DNA of 21,173 bases from NCBI GenBank assembly GCA_902796775.1, contig CADBQK010000342.1, positions 1 to 21,173 of the forward strand. Reading direction: 5' to 3'. The position numbers and the translations under genes are program-made. Positions 7,976 to 15,514 of the stretch are shown piece after piece; position 1 is the stretch's first letter; each line of letters begins with the position of its first letter. Source of the DNA: an uncultured Lachnospiraceae bacterium (GTDB lineage Bacteria > Bacillota_A > Clostridia > Lachnospirales > Lachnospiraceae). A model generated the notes under the pieces. It made no database searches. It saw only the letters and a program-made list of their open reading frames with translations, and was not told the DNA's origin.

Positions 7976-8736
7976 TACAGCCAGCCGCCGTCATAGCGGA
8001 TCACCTGTCCGGTCAGATATGGTGACATCTGACTGAGCCGGAAAAGAAGATCTGCCGCTTCCTTTGCAGAAGCGAACCGGCCGGCAGGAATCTCATCACT
8101 GATGGCTGTCCGTTCCTCCGAAGAAAAGCCGGCATTCATATCTGTATCGACTGCTCCAAAAGCAACCGCATTGACAGCAATGCCGCTGGGGGCAAGCTCC
8201 TTAGCAAGCGCCTGGGTGAAGGCGTTTACACCGCCCTTAGACGCAGAGTATGCAGCTTCACAGGATGCGCCGCTGCACCCCCAGACAGATGAAACATTGA
8301 GAATACGGCCCGCCTTTCTTCGAACCATAGACGGAATAGCGAGACGGCAGGTATGAAAGACCGAATCGAGATTGGAGGCCATGATCTTCTGCCAGTCTTC
8401 CGGCTGCATATCTGTCAGAAGGCCGATGTACGAAATCCCTGCATTGTTGATCAGGATGTCTACATCTCCCAGCTCCTGCTGTGTTTTGCAGAAGAATGAC
8501 TGCGTTTCCTCCCAGCTTCCCATATCCCCTGTAAATGCAAGGACCCTGACCGGTTCAGGTGGAGATTTCGGTGCTGCAGCGGATAACTGCCGGATCATTA
8601 AGCAAAGTTCTTCTAGTAAAGCGGTATTGTGATGGCAGCACAGAGCCAGGTCGTAGCCTTCTATGGCAAAGCGAAGTGCACAGGCCCTGCCGATTCCCCT
8701 GGAAGCACCGGTAATCATCACGACTCCCTTTCCCAT
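7975..8736 (-). CDS. Short-chain dehydrogenase/reductase, FabG-like
   Basis: A 253-residue classical SDR. The cofactor motif TGASRGIG is at 9-16 and NNAG at 97-100, and the catalytic tetrad is Asn122, Ser150, Tyr163, Lys167 (YSASK). The C-terminal TGQVIRYDGGWL is typical of 3-oxoacyl-ACP reductases. A Pro/Ala-rich insertion at about 52-62 is longer than in standard FabG. There is no fatty acid synthesis gene nearby, so it may reduce another substrate; the Arg in TGASRG is compatible with NADPH use. The start at 8736 is chosen for GGAGGGGG at 8742-8751 on the minus strand; an upstream in-frame ATG at 8763 would include that site in the coding region. Confidence 0.9.
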   Translation of the reverse strand: MGKGVVMITGASRGIGRACALRFAIEGYDLALCCHHNTALLEELCLMIRQLSAAAPKSPPEPVRVLAFTGDMGSWEETQSFFCKTQQELGDVDILINNAGISYIGLLTDMQPEDWQKIMASNLDSVFHTCRLAIPSMVRRKAGRILNVSSVWGCSGASCEAAYSASKGGVNAFTQALAKELAPSGIAVNAVAFGAVDTDMNAGFSSEERTAISDEIPAGRFASAKEAADLLFRLSQMSPYLTGQVIRYDGGWL

Positions 8737-9134
8737 AATCAGCCCCCTCCTTCTATCGATCATTGTTGTACACCAATTTCAGAGCCGTCCTTATTATGGT
8801 AACACAGGGATTGTGTAGGGTTCAATAGAAAATGCCGGACTCATTTGCGAGAAATGTAACAGTTTGGAAATAATATTGAAATAAAAGACGGTATGTGGTA
8901 TACTTTATACGGAGTGTGGCGGTTGACCGGTTGTGATATTATACAAAATACAGTCAATTTTTTGTGTAAAATAAATATTGGTTCACATGTGATTATGCAT
9001 ATAGTCAAAAATATTGGGCAATATCGAGCAAAAAACTATTAAAAATATCTAAAATACCCTTTCTTTTTTCTCTGACTTGTTATACAATGATGACAGTAAA
9101 ACTGATGCAACATATAGAGAGGGAAGGAAAAGGT
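8737..9134. other. Divergent intergenic region with long leader
   Basis: This spacer separates the minus-strand SDR from the plus-strand CdaR-like regulator. It holds the plus-strand promoter at 8876-8904 followed by an AT-rich leader of about 224 bases. A short inverted repeat ACACA-GGGAT-TGTGT (8802-8816) lies on the SDR side. In the leader, TACAAAA (8942) and TTTTGTGTA form a loose inverted repeat. No small gene is supported. Confidence 0.45.
8876..8904 (+). promoter_or_regulatory. Sigma-A promoter of the CdaR-like regulator gene
   Basis: TTGAAA (8876-8881), a spacer of exactly 17 bases and TATACT (8899-8904), with TGG just before the -10 box as an extended -10. The predicted start is near 8911, so the mRNA has a leader of about 224 bases. 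Confidence 0.75.
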
Positions 9135-10217
9135 ATGATTTCAAATCAGATATTGCAGAATACGGTTGAAGGCCTCACTGCCATCACGAAGATCGAACTA
9201 TGTGTGATGGATACAGAGGGCAAAGTGCTCGCTACGAATTATGATGTAGAAGACGAGCTGGAAAACTTTGTTCTTGAATTTGTTCATTCCCCTGCAGAGA
9301 GTCAGGTTATCCATGGATATCAGTTTTTCAAGGTGTTTGACGAGCGGCAGCTGGAGTTTGTCATTCTTGCCCGGGGCGACAGTGATGTTGCCTTTATGAT
9401 CGGCAAGGTAGCTGCATTCCAGATCCAGAATCTGCTCGTGGCTTATAAGGAAAGATTTGACAAAGACAACTTTATCAAAAATCTTCTCCTTGATAACCTG
9501 CTCCTTGTGGATATCTATAACCGTTCCAAAAAGCTTCATATCGAGACGGATGTCCGCCGTGTCGTCCTCCTGATCGAGATGAACAATGAAAAAGAGCTGA
9601 ACGGACTGGATATTGTCCGCACCGTCTATACCGGCAGACCCAGAGACTTCATCACAGCTGTAGATGAGAAGAATATCATCATTGTTCGTGAAGTGAAGGA
9701 AAACGAAGGGTATGAAGAGCTGAGCAAGGCGGCAAAGTATATTCAGGAGCACCTGGATACAGATAAGGATGGAAAGATCAAAGTCGCACTCGGCACGATC
9801 GTACACGAAATCAAGGAAGTATCCAGATCATACAAAGAAGCCAGAATGGCTCTGGATGTCGGAAAGATCTTTTATAGCGACAGAAACGTTGTAGCATACA
9901 GCAACCTGGGGATCGGGCGGCTTATCTATCAGCTTCCTATTCCGCTTTGCAAGATGTTTATCAAAGAGATCTTTGATAATAAATCACCGGAAGACTTCGA
10001 TGAAGAGACACTTGTCACCATCAACAAGTTCTTTGAGAATAACCTCAATGTCTCCGAGACCTCCAGACAGCTGTATATCCACCGCAACACCCTTGTATAC
10101 CGTCTGGATAAACTGCAGAAAAGCACAGGACTCGACCTGCGTATATTTGAAGACGCCATCACATTCAAAATCGCCTTAATGGTCGTAAAATACATGAACT
10201 ACATGGAATCCCTGTAA
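9135..10217 (+). CDS. CdaR/PucR-family transcriptional regulator
   Basis: A 360-residue protein. Its N-terminal region (MISNQILQNTVEGLTAITK..., about 1-130) looks like the sugar-diacid recognition domain of CdaR-type regulators. The middle part resembles the GGDEF-like domain of the PucR group. The C-terminal part, residues about 295-355, is the PucR-type helix-turn-helix with the family hallmark YIHRNTLVYRLDKL. Such proteins sense small organic acids or purine-related metabolites in other bacteria; no ligand can be assigned here. The chosen ATG at 9135 follows GGGAAGGAAAAGG. An in-frame ATG at 9087 lies inside an AT-rich leader with no ribosome binding site. It precedes ftsE but is separated from it by a 300-bp repeat nest, so cotranscription is uncertain. 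Confidence 0.82.
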   Translation: MISNQILQNTVEGLTAITKIELCVMDTEGKVLATNYDVEDELENFVLEFVHSPAESQVIHGYQFFKVFDERQLEFVILARGDSDVAFMIGKVAAFQIQNLLVAYKERFDKDNFIKNLLLDNLLLVDIYNRSKKLHIETDVRRVVLLIEMNNEKELNGLDIVRTVYTGRPRDFITAVDEKNIIIVREVKENEGYEELSKAAKYIQEHLDTDKDGKIKVALGTIVHEIKEVSRSYKEARMALDVGKIFYSDRNVVAYSNLGIGRLIYQLPIPLCKMFIKEIFDNKSPEDFDEETLVTINKFFENNLNVSETSRQLYIHRNTLVYRLDKLQKSTGLDLRIFEDAITFKIALMVVKYMNYMESL

Positions 10218-10224
10218 CGATCCA

Positions 10225-10301
10225 GCCCCTTGGCAATGACATATTTGAGGGGAGCAGAAAGCTTGCTTTCAGGCTCCCCTCAAATATGTCATTGCCGGGG
10301 C
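10225..10301. repeat. Long perfect palindrome, REP-like
   Basis: Arms of 24 bases (10232-10255 and 10273-10296) are perfectly complementary. An inner GAAAGC/GCTTTC pair continues toward the centre, and an outer GCCCC (10225-10229) pairs with GGGGC (10297-10301) across a TT bulge. The whole 77-base element starts eight bases after the regulator stop codon. It lacks a T tract, so it is not a standard terminator. It resembles repetitive extragenic palindromes or a small non-autonomous element. Confidence 0.85.
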
Positions 10302-10312
10302 AGCAGCGATAG
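10254..10312 (+). repeat. Direct repeat copy 1 (59 bp)
   Basis: This is the right half of the palindrome plus its flank, repeated at 10408-10466 with 53 of 59 bases identical. Both begin GCAGAAAG and end GGGGCAGCAGCGATAG. The copies are offset by 154 bases. Confidence 0.9.
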
Positions 10313-10329
10313 TTGCTGGCCACCACCGA

Positions 10330-10373
10330 GCAAAAAAAGGTAACCTCAGAGAAGAAAGGGGAGCTTTTTTTGC
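10330..10373. repeat. A7/T7 inverted repeat between the direct repeats
   Basis: GCAAAAAAAG (10330-10339) and CTTTTTTTGC (10364-10373) are perfectly complementary around a 24-base purine-rich centre. Flanking CCACC and GGTGG extend it loosely. On either strand it could form a hairpin, but it has no GC-rich stem next to the T run as a normal terminator would. Confidence 0.7.
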
Positions 10374-10407
10374 GAGGTGGGCAAAGGGGCGAGAAAAGCA
10401 GACAAAA

Positions 10408-10466
10408 GCAGAAAGTTTGCTTTCAGGCTGCCCCGGGATATGTCATTGCCGGGGCAGCAGCGATAG
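10408..10466 (+). repeat. Direct repeat copy 2 (59 bp) with a different hairpin
   Basis: This copy lacks the left palindrome arm. Five of its six differences from copy 1 lie in one block (after GGCT), and they create a new 10-bp stem, GCTGCCCCGG (10427-10436) with CCGGGGCAGC (10449-10458), closing a 12-base loop. The repeat ends about 55 bases before the ftsE start. A possible promoter straddles its end (TTGCCG 10446-10451, 18 bases, TATGAT 10470-10475). Confidence 0.85.
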
Positions 10467-10521
10467 GATTATGATTCGGGACAGGTTTTTCATGTCAGGC
10501 ATATGGAAGGAGGTAATTCAT

Positions 10522-11205
10522 TTGCTCGTTCTGGAACATGTTACCAAAACCTATCCCGGAAGTGTTAAGGCTCTGGATGATGTCAGCCTGAAAGTTAATA
10601 AGGGAGAATTCGTTTTCGTTGTCGGACAGAGCGGTTCCGGTAAGACCACACTTTTCCGGCTTTTGCTGAAAGAGCTGGAACCAACATCCGGCGTAATCTA
10701 TATTCATAATAAGAACCTGGGGGCACTCCGTCACAGACAGATTCCCAAATACCGCAGGGGTGTCGGAGTTGTGTTCCAGGATTTCCGTCTGCTTAAAGAC
10801 AGAAACGTGTATGAGAACATAGCTTTTGCACAGCGGGTCGTAGGTACACCCGGCCGGCATATCCGCAGAAATGTGATGTCGATGCTGGAGCTGGTGGATC
10901 TGCGCGATAAGTATAAGTCTTTTCCTTCGGAGTTGTCCGGAGGTGAACAGCAGAGGGTTGCTCTTGCAAGAGCTCTGGTGAATAATCCGCCTCTGCTTCT
11001 GGCGGATGAGCCTACCGGCAATCTGGATCCCAAGAATGCATGGGACATCATGCATCTGCTGGAAGCGGTGAATAAGCGGGGTACCACTGTGCTGGTAGTT
11101 ACCCATAACAAGGAAATAGTAGAGGGTATGGAAAAGCGTGTTGTGACACTCAGCAACGGCAAGATCATATCCGATGAGAGAAAAGGCGGGTACATCTATG
11201 TATAG
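10522..11205 (+). CDS. ftsE: Cell division ATP-binding protein FtsE
   Basis: A 227-residue ABC ATPase, cytoplasmic partner of FtsX. It uses ATP to drive FtsX and thereby activate periplasmic-side peptidoglycan hydrolases. Walker A GQSGSGKT is at 35-42, signature LSGGEQQR at 138-145, and Walker B ends in ADEP with Asp162 and Glu163. [15 protein letters not shown] is typical of FtsE. The start is taken as TTG at 10522, since AGGAGG at 10508-10513 is 8 bases upstream and the protein then begins [12 protein letters not shown] like other FtsE proteins. In-frame ATGs at 10417 and 10492 would add unrelated sequence. It overlaps ftsX by 8 bases, implying translational coupling. Confidence 0.96.
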   Translation: MLVLEHVTKTYPGSVKALDDVSLKVNKGEFVFVVGQSGSGKTTLFRLLLKELEPTSGVIYIHNKNLGALRHRQIPKYRRGVGVVFQDFRLLKDRNVYENIAFAQRVVGTPGRHIRRNVMSMLELVDLRDKYKSFPSELSGGEQQRVALARALVNNPPLLLADEPTGNLDPKNAWDIMHLLEAVNKRGTTVLVVTHNKEIVEGMEKRVVTLSNGKIISDERKGGYIYV

Positions 11206-12103
11206 TTTGATAAATGGATTGAAACAGGGTATTAAAAACCTGTTCCGGAACCGTCTTTTTACATTGGCATCGATTGGTACCATTACAGCTTGTTTGTTCC
11301 TCTTCGGACTGTTTTACTGTATGGTTGCCAATTTCCATAATATGTTCAGTGAGGTGGAGACAACTGTCGGAGTGACGGTTTTCTTCCAGGAGGGAGTTTC
11401 GGAAGAGGATATTCTGAAGGTAAAGGATATGATTTCGAAGCAGGAAGATGTTGACAGTGTCAATTATACTTCTGCTGAAGAAGCCTGGGCGCAGTATAAG
11501 GAAAAGATCTTCGATGGCGGCGAGGAAGGTGTTCTGGTCAATCTGGACTCGGATAACCCTCTGGCAGATTCTGCCAGTTTGGAGGTCTATCTGAAGGATG
11601 CTTCTTCCCAGAACAGGATAGTAGAGTATATTGAGTCGCTGGAACCGGTACGGGATGTACATGCTTCAGAGAGTGTAGCAAAAAGTATGGCCAGCATCGG
11701 CCGCCTGCTTGGCTATGCATCAATTGGAGTCATTGTCATCCTGGTAGCAGTTGCCGTTTTTCTGATCAGCAATACAGTACGGATCGGGATCGCTGTCCGG
11801 CATGAAGAGATTGCGATCATGAAGTATCTGGGTGCGACCGATTTCTTTGTCAGAGCACCTTTTCTGGTGGAAGGCATGCTGATAGGACTGATTGGTTCTG
11901 CGATACCGCTTGTTTTGCTGCGCTTTTTGTATATTAAGGTCGTTTCCTTTGTCACCGCTCAGTTCAGCGTGCTGAACAATCTGCTTGTGTTCCTGCCGGT
12001 CAACAGCATCTTTCGGATACTGGTACCGGCAACGCTTATCATCGGGTTGGGCATTGGTCTGATCGGAAGTTATCTGACTCTGGCAAGACGCCTGCGTGTA
12101 TAA
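11198..12103 (+). CDS. ftsX: Cell division membrane protein FtsX
   Basis: A 301-residue permease-like protein that carries the FtsE signal to extracellular coiled-coil hydrolases. TM1 lies at about 22-44, the extracellular domain at about 45-165, and three further helices at about 172-192, 220-245 and 273-295. The segment RHEEIAIMKYLGATDFFVRAPFLVEG is the FtsX/MacB-type cytoplasmic signature before TM3. The ATG at 11198 overlaps the ftsE end and gives the family's usual N-terminus ([18 protein letters not shown]). The in-frame upstream ATG at 11174 lies within ftsE and is less likely. An S41 protease gene follows after 41 bp. Confidence 0.94.
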   Translation: MYSLINGLKQGIKNLFRNRLFTLASIGTITACLFLFGLFYCMVANFHNMFSEVETTVGVTVFFQEGVSEEDILKVKDMISKQEDVDSVNYTSAEEAWAQYKEKIFDGGEEGVLVNLDSDNPLADSASLEVYLKDASSQNRIVEYIESLEPVRDVHASESVAKSMASIGRLLGYASIGVIVILVAVAVFLISNTVRIGIAVRHEEIAIMKYLGATDFFVRAPFLVEGMLIGLIGSAIPLVLLRFLYIKVVSFVTAQFSVLNNLLVFLPVNSIFRILVPATLIIGLGIGLIGSYLTLARRLRV

Positions 12104-12144
12104 GGTATTGTTTACTGGAAATAGAAAGATTAAGGTGAAAAACA

Positions 12145-13452
12145 TTGAAAAATAGAGGGTTGAGCAGGAAGGTTCTGCTGGGATGTCTGATGCTTGCAGT
12201 TTCTTTATCCGGAAGCGGGTGCGGGGGACGTCCTTCTTCTGCGGCTTCTGCTGCATCAGCAGCAGGATCCCAGAGCCAGTCAGAAAGTGTCGGTACTGAG
12301 GCAGGCACTTCTGCCGGCAAGCTGGTTAATTATGATGACGTGGAGAAAAAGCTGGCTCAGATTCAGGAGATCATTGACCAGTACTATATTAGTCCGGACG
12401 GCAGTGAGGAGATCACGGCAAAGGATATGGAGGAAGGAATCTACAAAGGCTATGTGGACTCTCTCAATGAACCCTACACCGTATACTATACCCAGGAGGA
12501 GTATGATACTCTGATGGAGTCTTCTTCCGGCCGCTACTCCGGTATCGGAGTCGTGGTCACTCAGAATGTAAAGACCGGAGTTGTGTCTGTTGTACGTCCT
12601 TTTATCGGCTCGCCAGGCGCAGAGGCCGGACTTGTGAAGGACGATATCATTACCAAGGTTGACGGTCAGGAAACCGCTGGTGTGGATCTCAATAAGGTCG
12701 TCTCATGGATTAAAGGAGAGGCCGGGACAAAAGTTGAGCTGGAGATCTACAGAGAGTCGGAGAAGGAATATCACACGGTTTCTGTCGAGCGCAGACAGAT
12801 CGAGGTGCCGGAGGTCGAGTACAAAATGCTGGACGGGCAGATCGGTTATGTGGGTATTCTGGAGTTTGAGCAGCTGACTGCTGAGCAGTTTGATAAAGCG
12901 GTTGATGATCTTGAGAGCCAGGGGATGAAAGCAATGGTGATCGATCTGAGGGATAACCCGGGTGGATTGCTCACCAGTGCCACGGAGGTGCTGGACAGGA
13001 TCCTTCCGAAGGATAAACTGCTGGTGTACACGATTGATAAAAAGGGAGCCAAAGTCGAAGATTTCTCTACCGATGATGAAACCATTGATATCCCCATGGT
13101 GATCCTGACTAACGGCAACACAGCGAGCGCTTCGGAGATCGTGAGCGGGTGTCTGCAGGATTATCAGGAGGCAACTCTGGTCGGGACAAAGACCTACGGC
13201 AAGGGGATCGTGCAGTATGTACTGCCTCTGGGAGACGGCTCTGCCATTAAGCTGACCAGCGCAAAATACTATACTCCGAAAGACCGGAATATCCACGGGA
13301 TCGGCATCGAGCCTGATGTGACAGTAGAGCTTGAGGAGAATGATGAAGTGGAAGCAGGTGTTTCCTGGGGATCTGCAGGCTTAACCGCAGACGGCGAGGT
13401 CGTAATGGACAATCAGATGCAGAAAGCACTTGAGATCTTACAGGGACAATAG
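12145..13452 (+). CDS. S41-family C-terminal processing protease (CtpA/CtpB type)
   Basis: A 435-residue exported serine protease. The N-terminus has a basic segment, a hydrophobic core and Cys26 or nearby in SGSGCGG, a poor lipobox, followed by a Ser/Ala/Gln linker to about residue 60. A PDZ domain covers about 128-210 (GIGVVVTQN ... GAEAGL). The S41 core shows Ser328 (ASASEI), Lys353 (YGKG) and Gln357, with the 25-residue Ser-Lys and 4-residue Lys-Gln spacing of CtpB. It uses a TTG start at 12145 after AAGGTG. Gene position directly behind ftsEX suggests processing of envelope or division proteins; the substrate is unknown. Confidence 0.94.
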   Translation: MKNRGLSRKVLLGCLMLAVSLSGSGCGGRPSSAASAASAAGSQSQSESVGTEAGTSAGKLVNYDDVEKKLAQIQEIIDQYYISPDGSEEITAKDMEEGIYKGYVDSLNEPYTVYYTQEEYDTLMESSSGRYSGIGVVVTQNVKTGVVSVVRPFIGSPGAEAGLVKDDIITKVDGQETAGVDLNKVVSWIKGEAGTKVELEIYRESEKEYHTVSVERRQIEVPEVEYKMLDGQIGYVGILEFEQLTAEQFDKAVDDLESQGMKAMVIDLRDNPGGLLTSATEVLDRILPKDKLLVYTIDKKGAKVEDFSTDDETIDIPMVILTNGNTASASEIVSGCLQDYQEATLVGTKTYGKGIVQYVLPLGDGSAIKLTSAKYYTPKDRNIHGIGIEPDVTVELEENDEVEAGVSWGSAGLTADGEVVMDNQMQKALEILQGQ

Positions 13453-13494
13453 AAGGGCAGATTCCGGTAAGTGTTTGAAGAAAGGAGAGTGCAG

Positions 13495-15477
13495 ATGGAT
13501 CATTTTGTGCTCCATTCGGACTACGCTCCGACAGGGGACCAGCCTCAGGCGATTGAGGCCCTGGTGAAGGGCTTTCAGGAAGGGAATCAATTTGAAACAC
13601 TCCTGGGTGTGACCGGTTCCGGCAAGACCTTTACCATGGCAAATGTAATCCAGGCGCTGAATAAACCGACACTGATCCTGGCGCATAACAAGACCCTGGC
13701 AGCGCAGCTTTACGGAGAGATGAAGGAGTACTTTCCTGAAAACTCCGTGGAATATTTTGTTTCCTATTATGATTACTATCAGCCGGAGGCATATGTGCCT
13801 CAGACCGATACCTATATTGAGAAAGATTCAGCAATTAACGATAACATCGATAAGCTGAGACATTCTGCCACCGCTGCGCTCTCTGAGCGCAGCGATGTTG
13901 TCATAGTATCTTCTGTTTCCTGTATCTATGGCCTGGGCAGTCCTATTGACTACCAGAACATGGTCGTATCTCTGCGTCCCGGGATGATAAAAGACCGGGA
14001 TGAAGTGATCCGCAGGCTGATTGAGATGCAGTACGACCGGAATGATGTGGATTTTAAGAGAGGTACCTTTCGGGTAAGAGGGGATGTACTCGAGATATTC
14101 CCGGCCGGGGCGACCGATCTGGCTGTACGGGCAGAGTTTTTCGGAGATGAGGTAGACCGTCTGACCGAGTTTGAAGTCCTGACCGGCAAGGTGAAGAATC
14201 GTCTGGAGCATGTCGCTATCTTTCCGGCATCCCATTATGTGGTTGAGCCGGATAAGATGGAAAGAGCGATCCGGAATATCGAAGAGGAAATGAAGGAGCG
14301 GGTTGCCTATTTTAAACGGGAGGATAAGCTCCTGGAAGCACAGCGGATCGAAGAGAGGACGAAGTTTGACATCGAGATGATGCGTGAAACGGGTTTCTGT
14401 TCAGGAATCGAGAATTATTCCCGGCACCTGACCGGGCTGGCTCCAGGACAGCCGCCCTATACCCTGATGGACTACTTTCCGGAGGATTTCCTGATCATTG
14501 TAGATGAGTCCCATATGACCATACCGCAGGTGCGGGCGATGTACCATGGGGATCAATCCCGCAAGGGGACACTGGTGGATTACGGATTCCGTCTGCCATC
14601 GGCAAAGGATAACCGGCCGCTGAATTTTGATGAGTTTGAGGAACATATTTCCAGTATGCTTTTTGTCTCGGCCACACCGGGGCCTTATGAGGCAGAACAT
14701 GAGCTTCTGCGTTCCGAGCAGGTGATACGTCCGACGGGGCTGCTGGATCCCGAGGTGACCGTGCATCCGGTAGAAGGGCAGATCGATCATCTGATCAGCG
14801 AGATCCGCAAGGAGACGGAGAAGAAAAACAAGATCCTGGTTACAACACTGACCAAACGCATGGCGGAGGATCTGACTGCATATATGAAGGATATGGGGAT
14901 CCGTGTACAGTATCTGCATTCCGACATTGATACCCTGGAGAGGACGAAGATTGTGCGGGATCTGCGCATGGATAAGTTTGATGTGCTGGTCGGGATCAAT
15001 CTGCTGCGGGAAGGTCTGGATATCCCTGAGATCACACTGGTAGCAATCCTGGATGCAGATAAGGAGGGCTTCCTGCGTTCTGAAACGTCTCTGATCCAGA
15101 CAATCGGACGGGCAGCTCGCAATACAGGCGGCCATGTGATCATGTATGCCGATGAGATCACCGATTCCATGCGGCGGGCGATCGATGAGACAAACCGCAG
15201 ACGGAAGATACAGGATGCATATAATCAGGAACATGGCATTACACCGCAGACGATCAAAAAAGCTGTGCGAGGCCTGATCAGCATTTCCGAAGCTATCGAG
15301 AATATCGATACCGGCCTTGAAAAGGATGCCGAATCCATGAGCCGGGAAGAGATCCAGAAAATGATCAAAAAACTGACAAAAGAGATGAATAAAGCCGCGG
15401 TAGAGCTGAACTTTGAACGGGCGGCAGTATGCCGGGACCAGATCTATGCGCTGAAGGAGAAACTGAGAGCGGAATGA
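13495..15477 (+). CDS. uvrB: Excinuclease ABC subunit B
   Basis: A 660-residue nucleotide excision repair helicase-like protein that receives damaged DNA from UvrA and recruits UvrC. Walker A GVTGSGKT is at 38-45, the tyrosine-rich beta-hairpin [12 protein letters not shown] lies near 90-101, the DESH box is in [12 protein letters not shown], and helicase motif VI is [11 protein letters not shown]-terminal UVR motif ([17 protein letters not shown]) contacts UvrC. The ATG at 13495 with GGAG seven bases upstream is preferred over a GTG at 13471, which would add eight residues outside the family start. Full length, no defect. Confidence 0.97.
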   Translation: MDHFVLHSDYAPTGDQPQAIEALVKGFQEGNQFETLLGVTGSGKTFTMANVIQALNKPTLILAHNKTLAAQLYGEMKEYFPENSVEYFVSYYDYYQPEAYVPQTDTYIEKDSAINDNIDKLRHSATAALSERSDVVIVSSVSCIYGLGSPIDYQNMVVSLRPGMIKDRDEVIRRLIEMQYDRNDVDFKRGTFRVRGDVLEIFPAGATDLAVRAEFFGDEVDRLTEFEVLTGKVKNRLEHVAIFPASHYVVEPDKMERAIRNIEEEMKERVAYFKREDKLLEAQRIEERTKFDIEMMRETGFCSGIENYSRHLTGLAPGQPPYTLMDYFPEDFLIIVDESHMTIPQVRAMYHGDQSRKGTLVDYGFRLPSAKDNRPLNFDEFEEHISSMLFVSATPGPYEAEHELLRSEQVIRPTGLLDPEVTVHPVEGQIDHLISEIRKETEKKNKILVTTLTKRMAEDLTAYMKDMGIRVQYLHSDIDTLERTKIVRDLRMDKFDVLVGINLLREGLDIPEITLVAILDADKEGFLRSETSLIQTIGRAARNTGGHVIMYADEITDSMRRAIDETNRRRKIQDAYNQEHGITPQTIKKAVRGLISISEAIENIDTGLEKDAESMSREEIQKMIKKLTKEMNKAAVELNFERAAVCRDQIYALKEKLRAE

Positions 15478-15514
15478 TCCGGCAGCGCAGTATGCTGTTA
15501 ATACGGAGAACGGA

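Noticed and set aside
9087..9134. Upstream in-frame ATG for the CdaR-like regulator
   Set aside because: There is no ribosome binding site, and the ATG at 9135 has a purine-rich site and gives the normal family N-terminus.
10225..10301. Intrinsic terminator of the CdaR-like gene
   Set aside because: The stem is followed by GGGGCAGCAG with no T run; some termination is possible but it is not a classical terminator.
10218..10470. CRISPR array
   Set aside because: There are only two long imperfect repeats containing a palindrome, with no regular spacers and no cas genes.
10495..11283. 262-codon open frame on the minus strand over ftsE and the ftsX start
   Set aside because: It is a shadow of ftsE, which has all ABC motifs on the plus strand; the antisense translation has no domain pattern and no ribosome binding site.
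14401..15234. 277-codon open frame on the minus strand within uvrB
   Set aside because: It runs antisense to conserved uvrB helicase motifs and its translation is rich in His, Ile and Cys, typical of a shadow frame.
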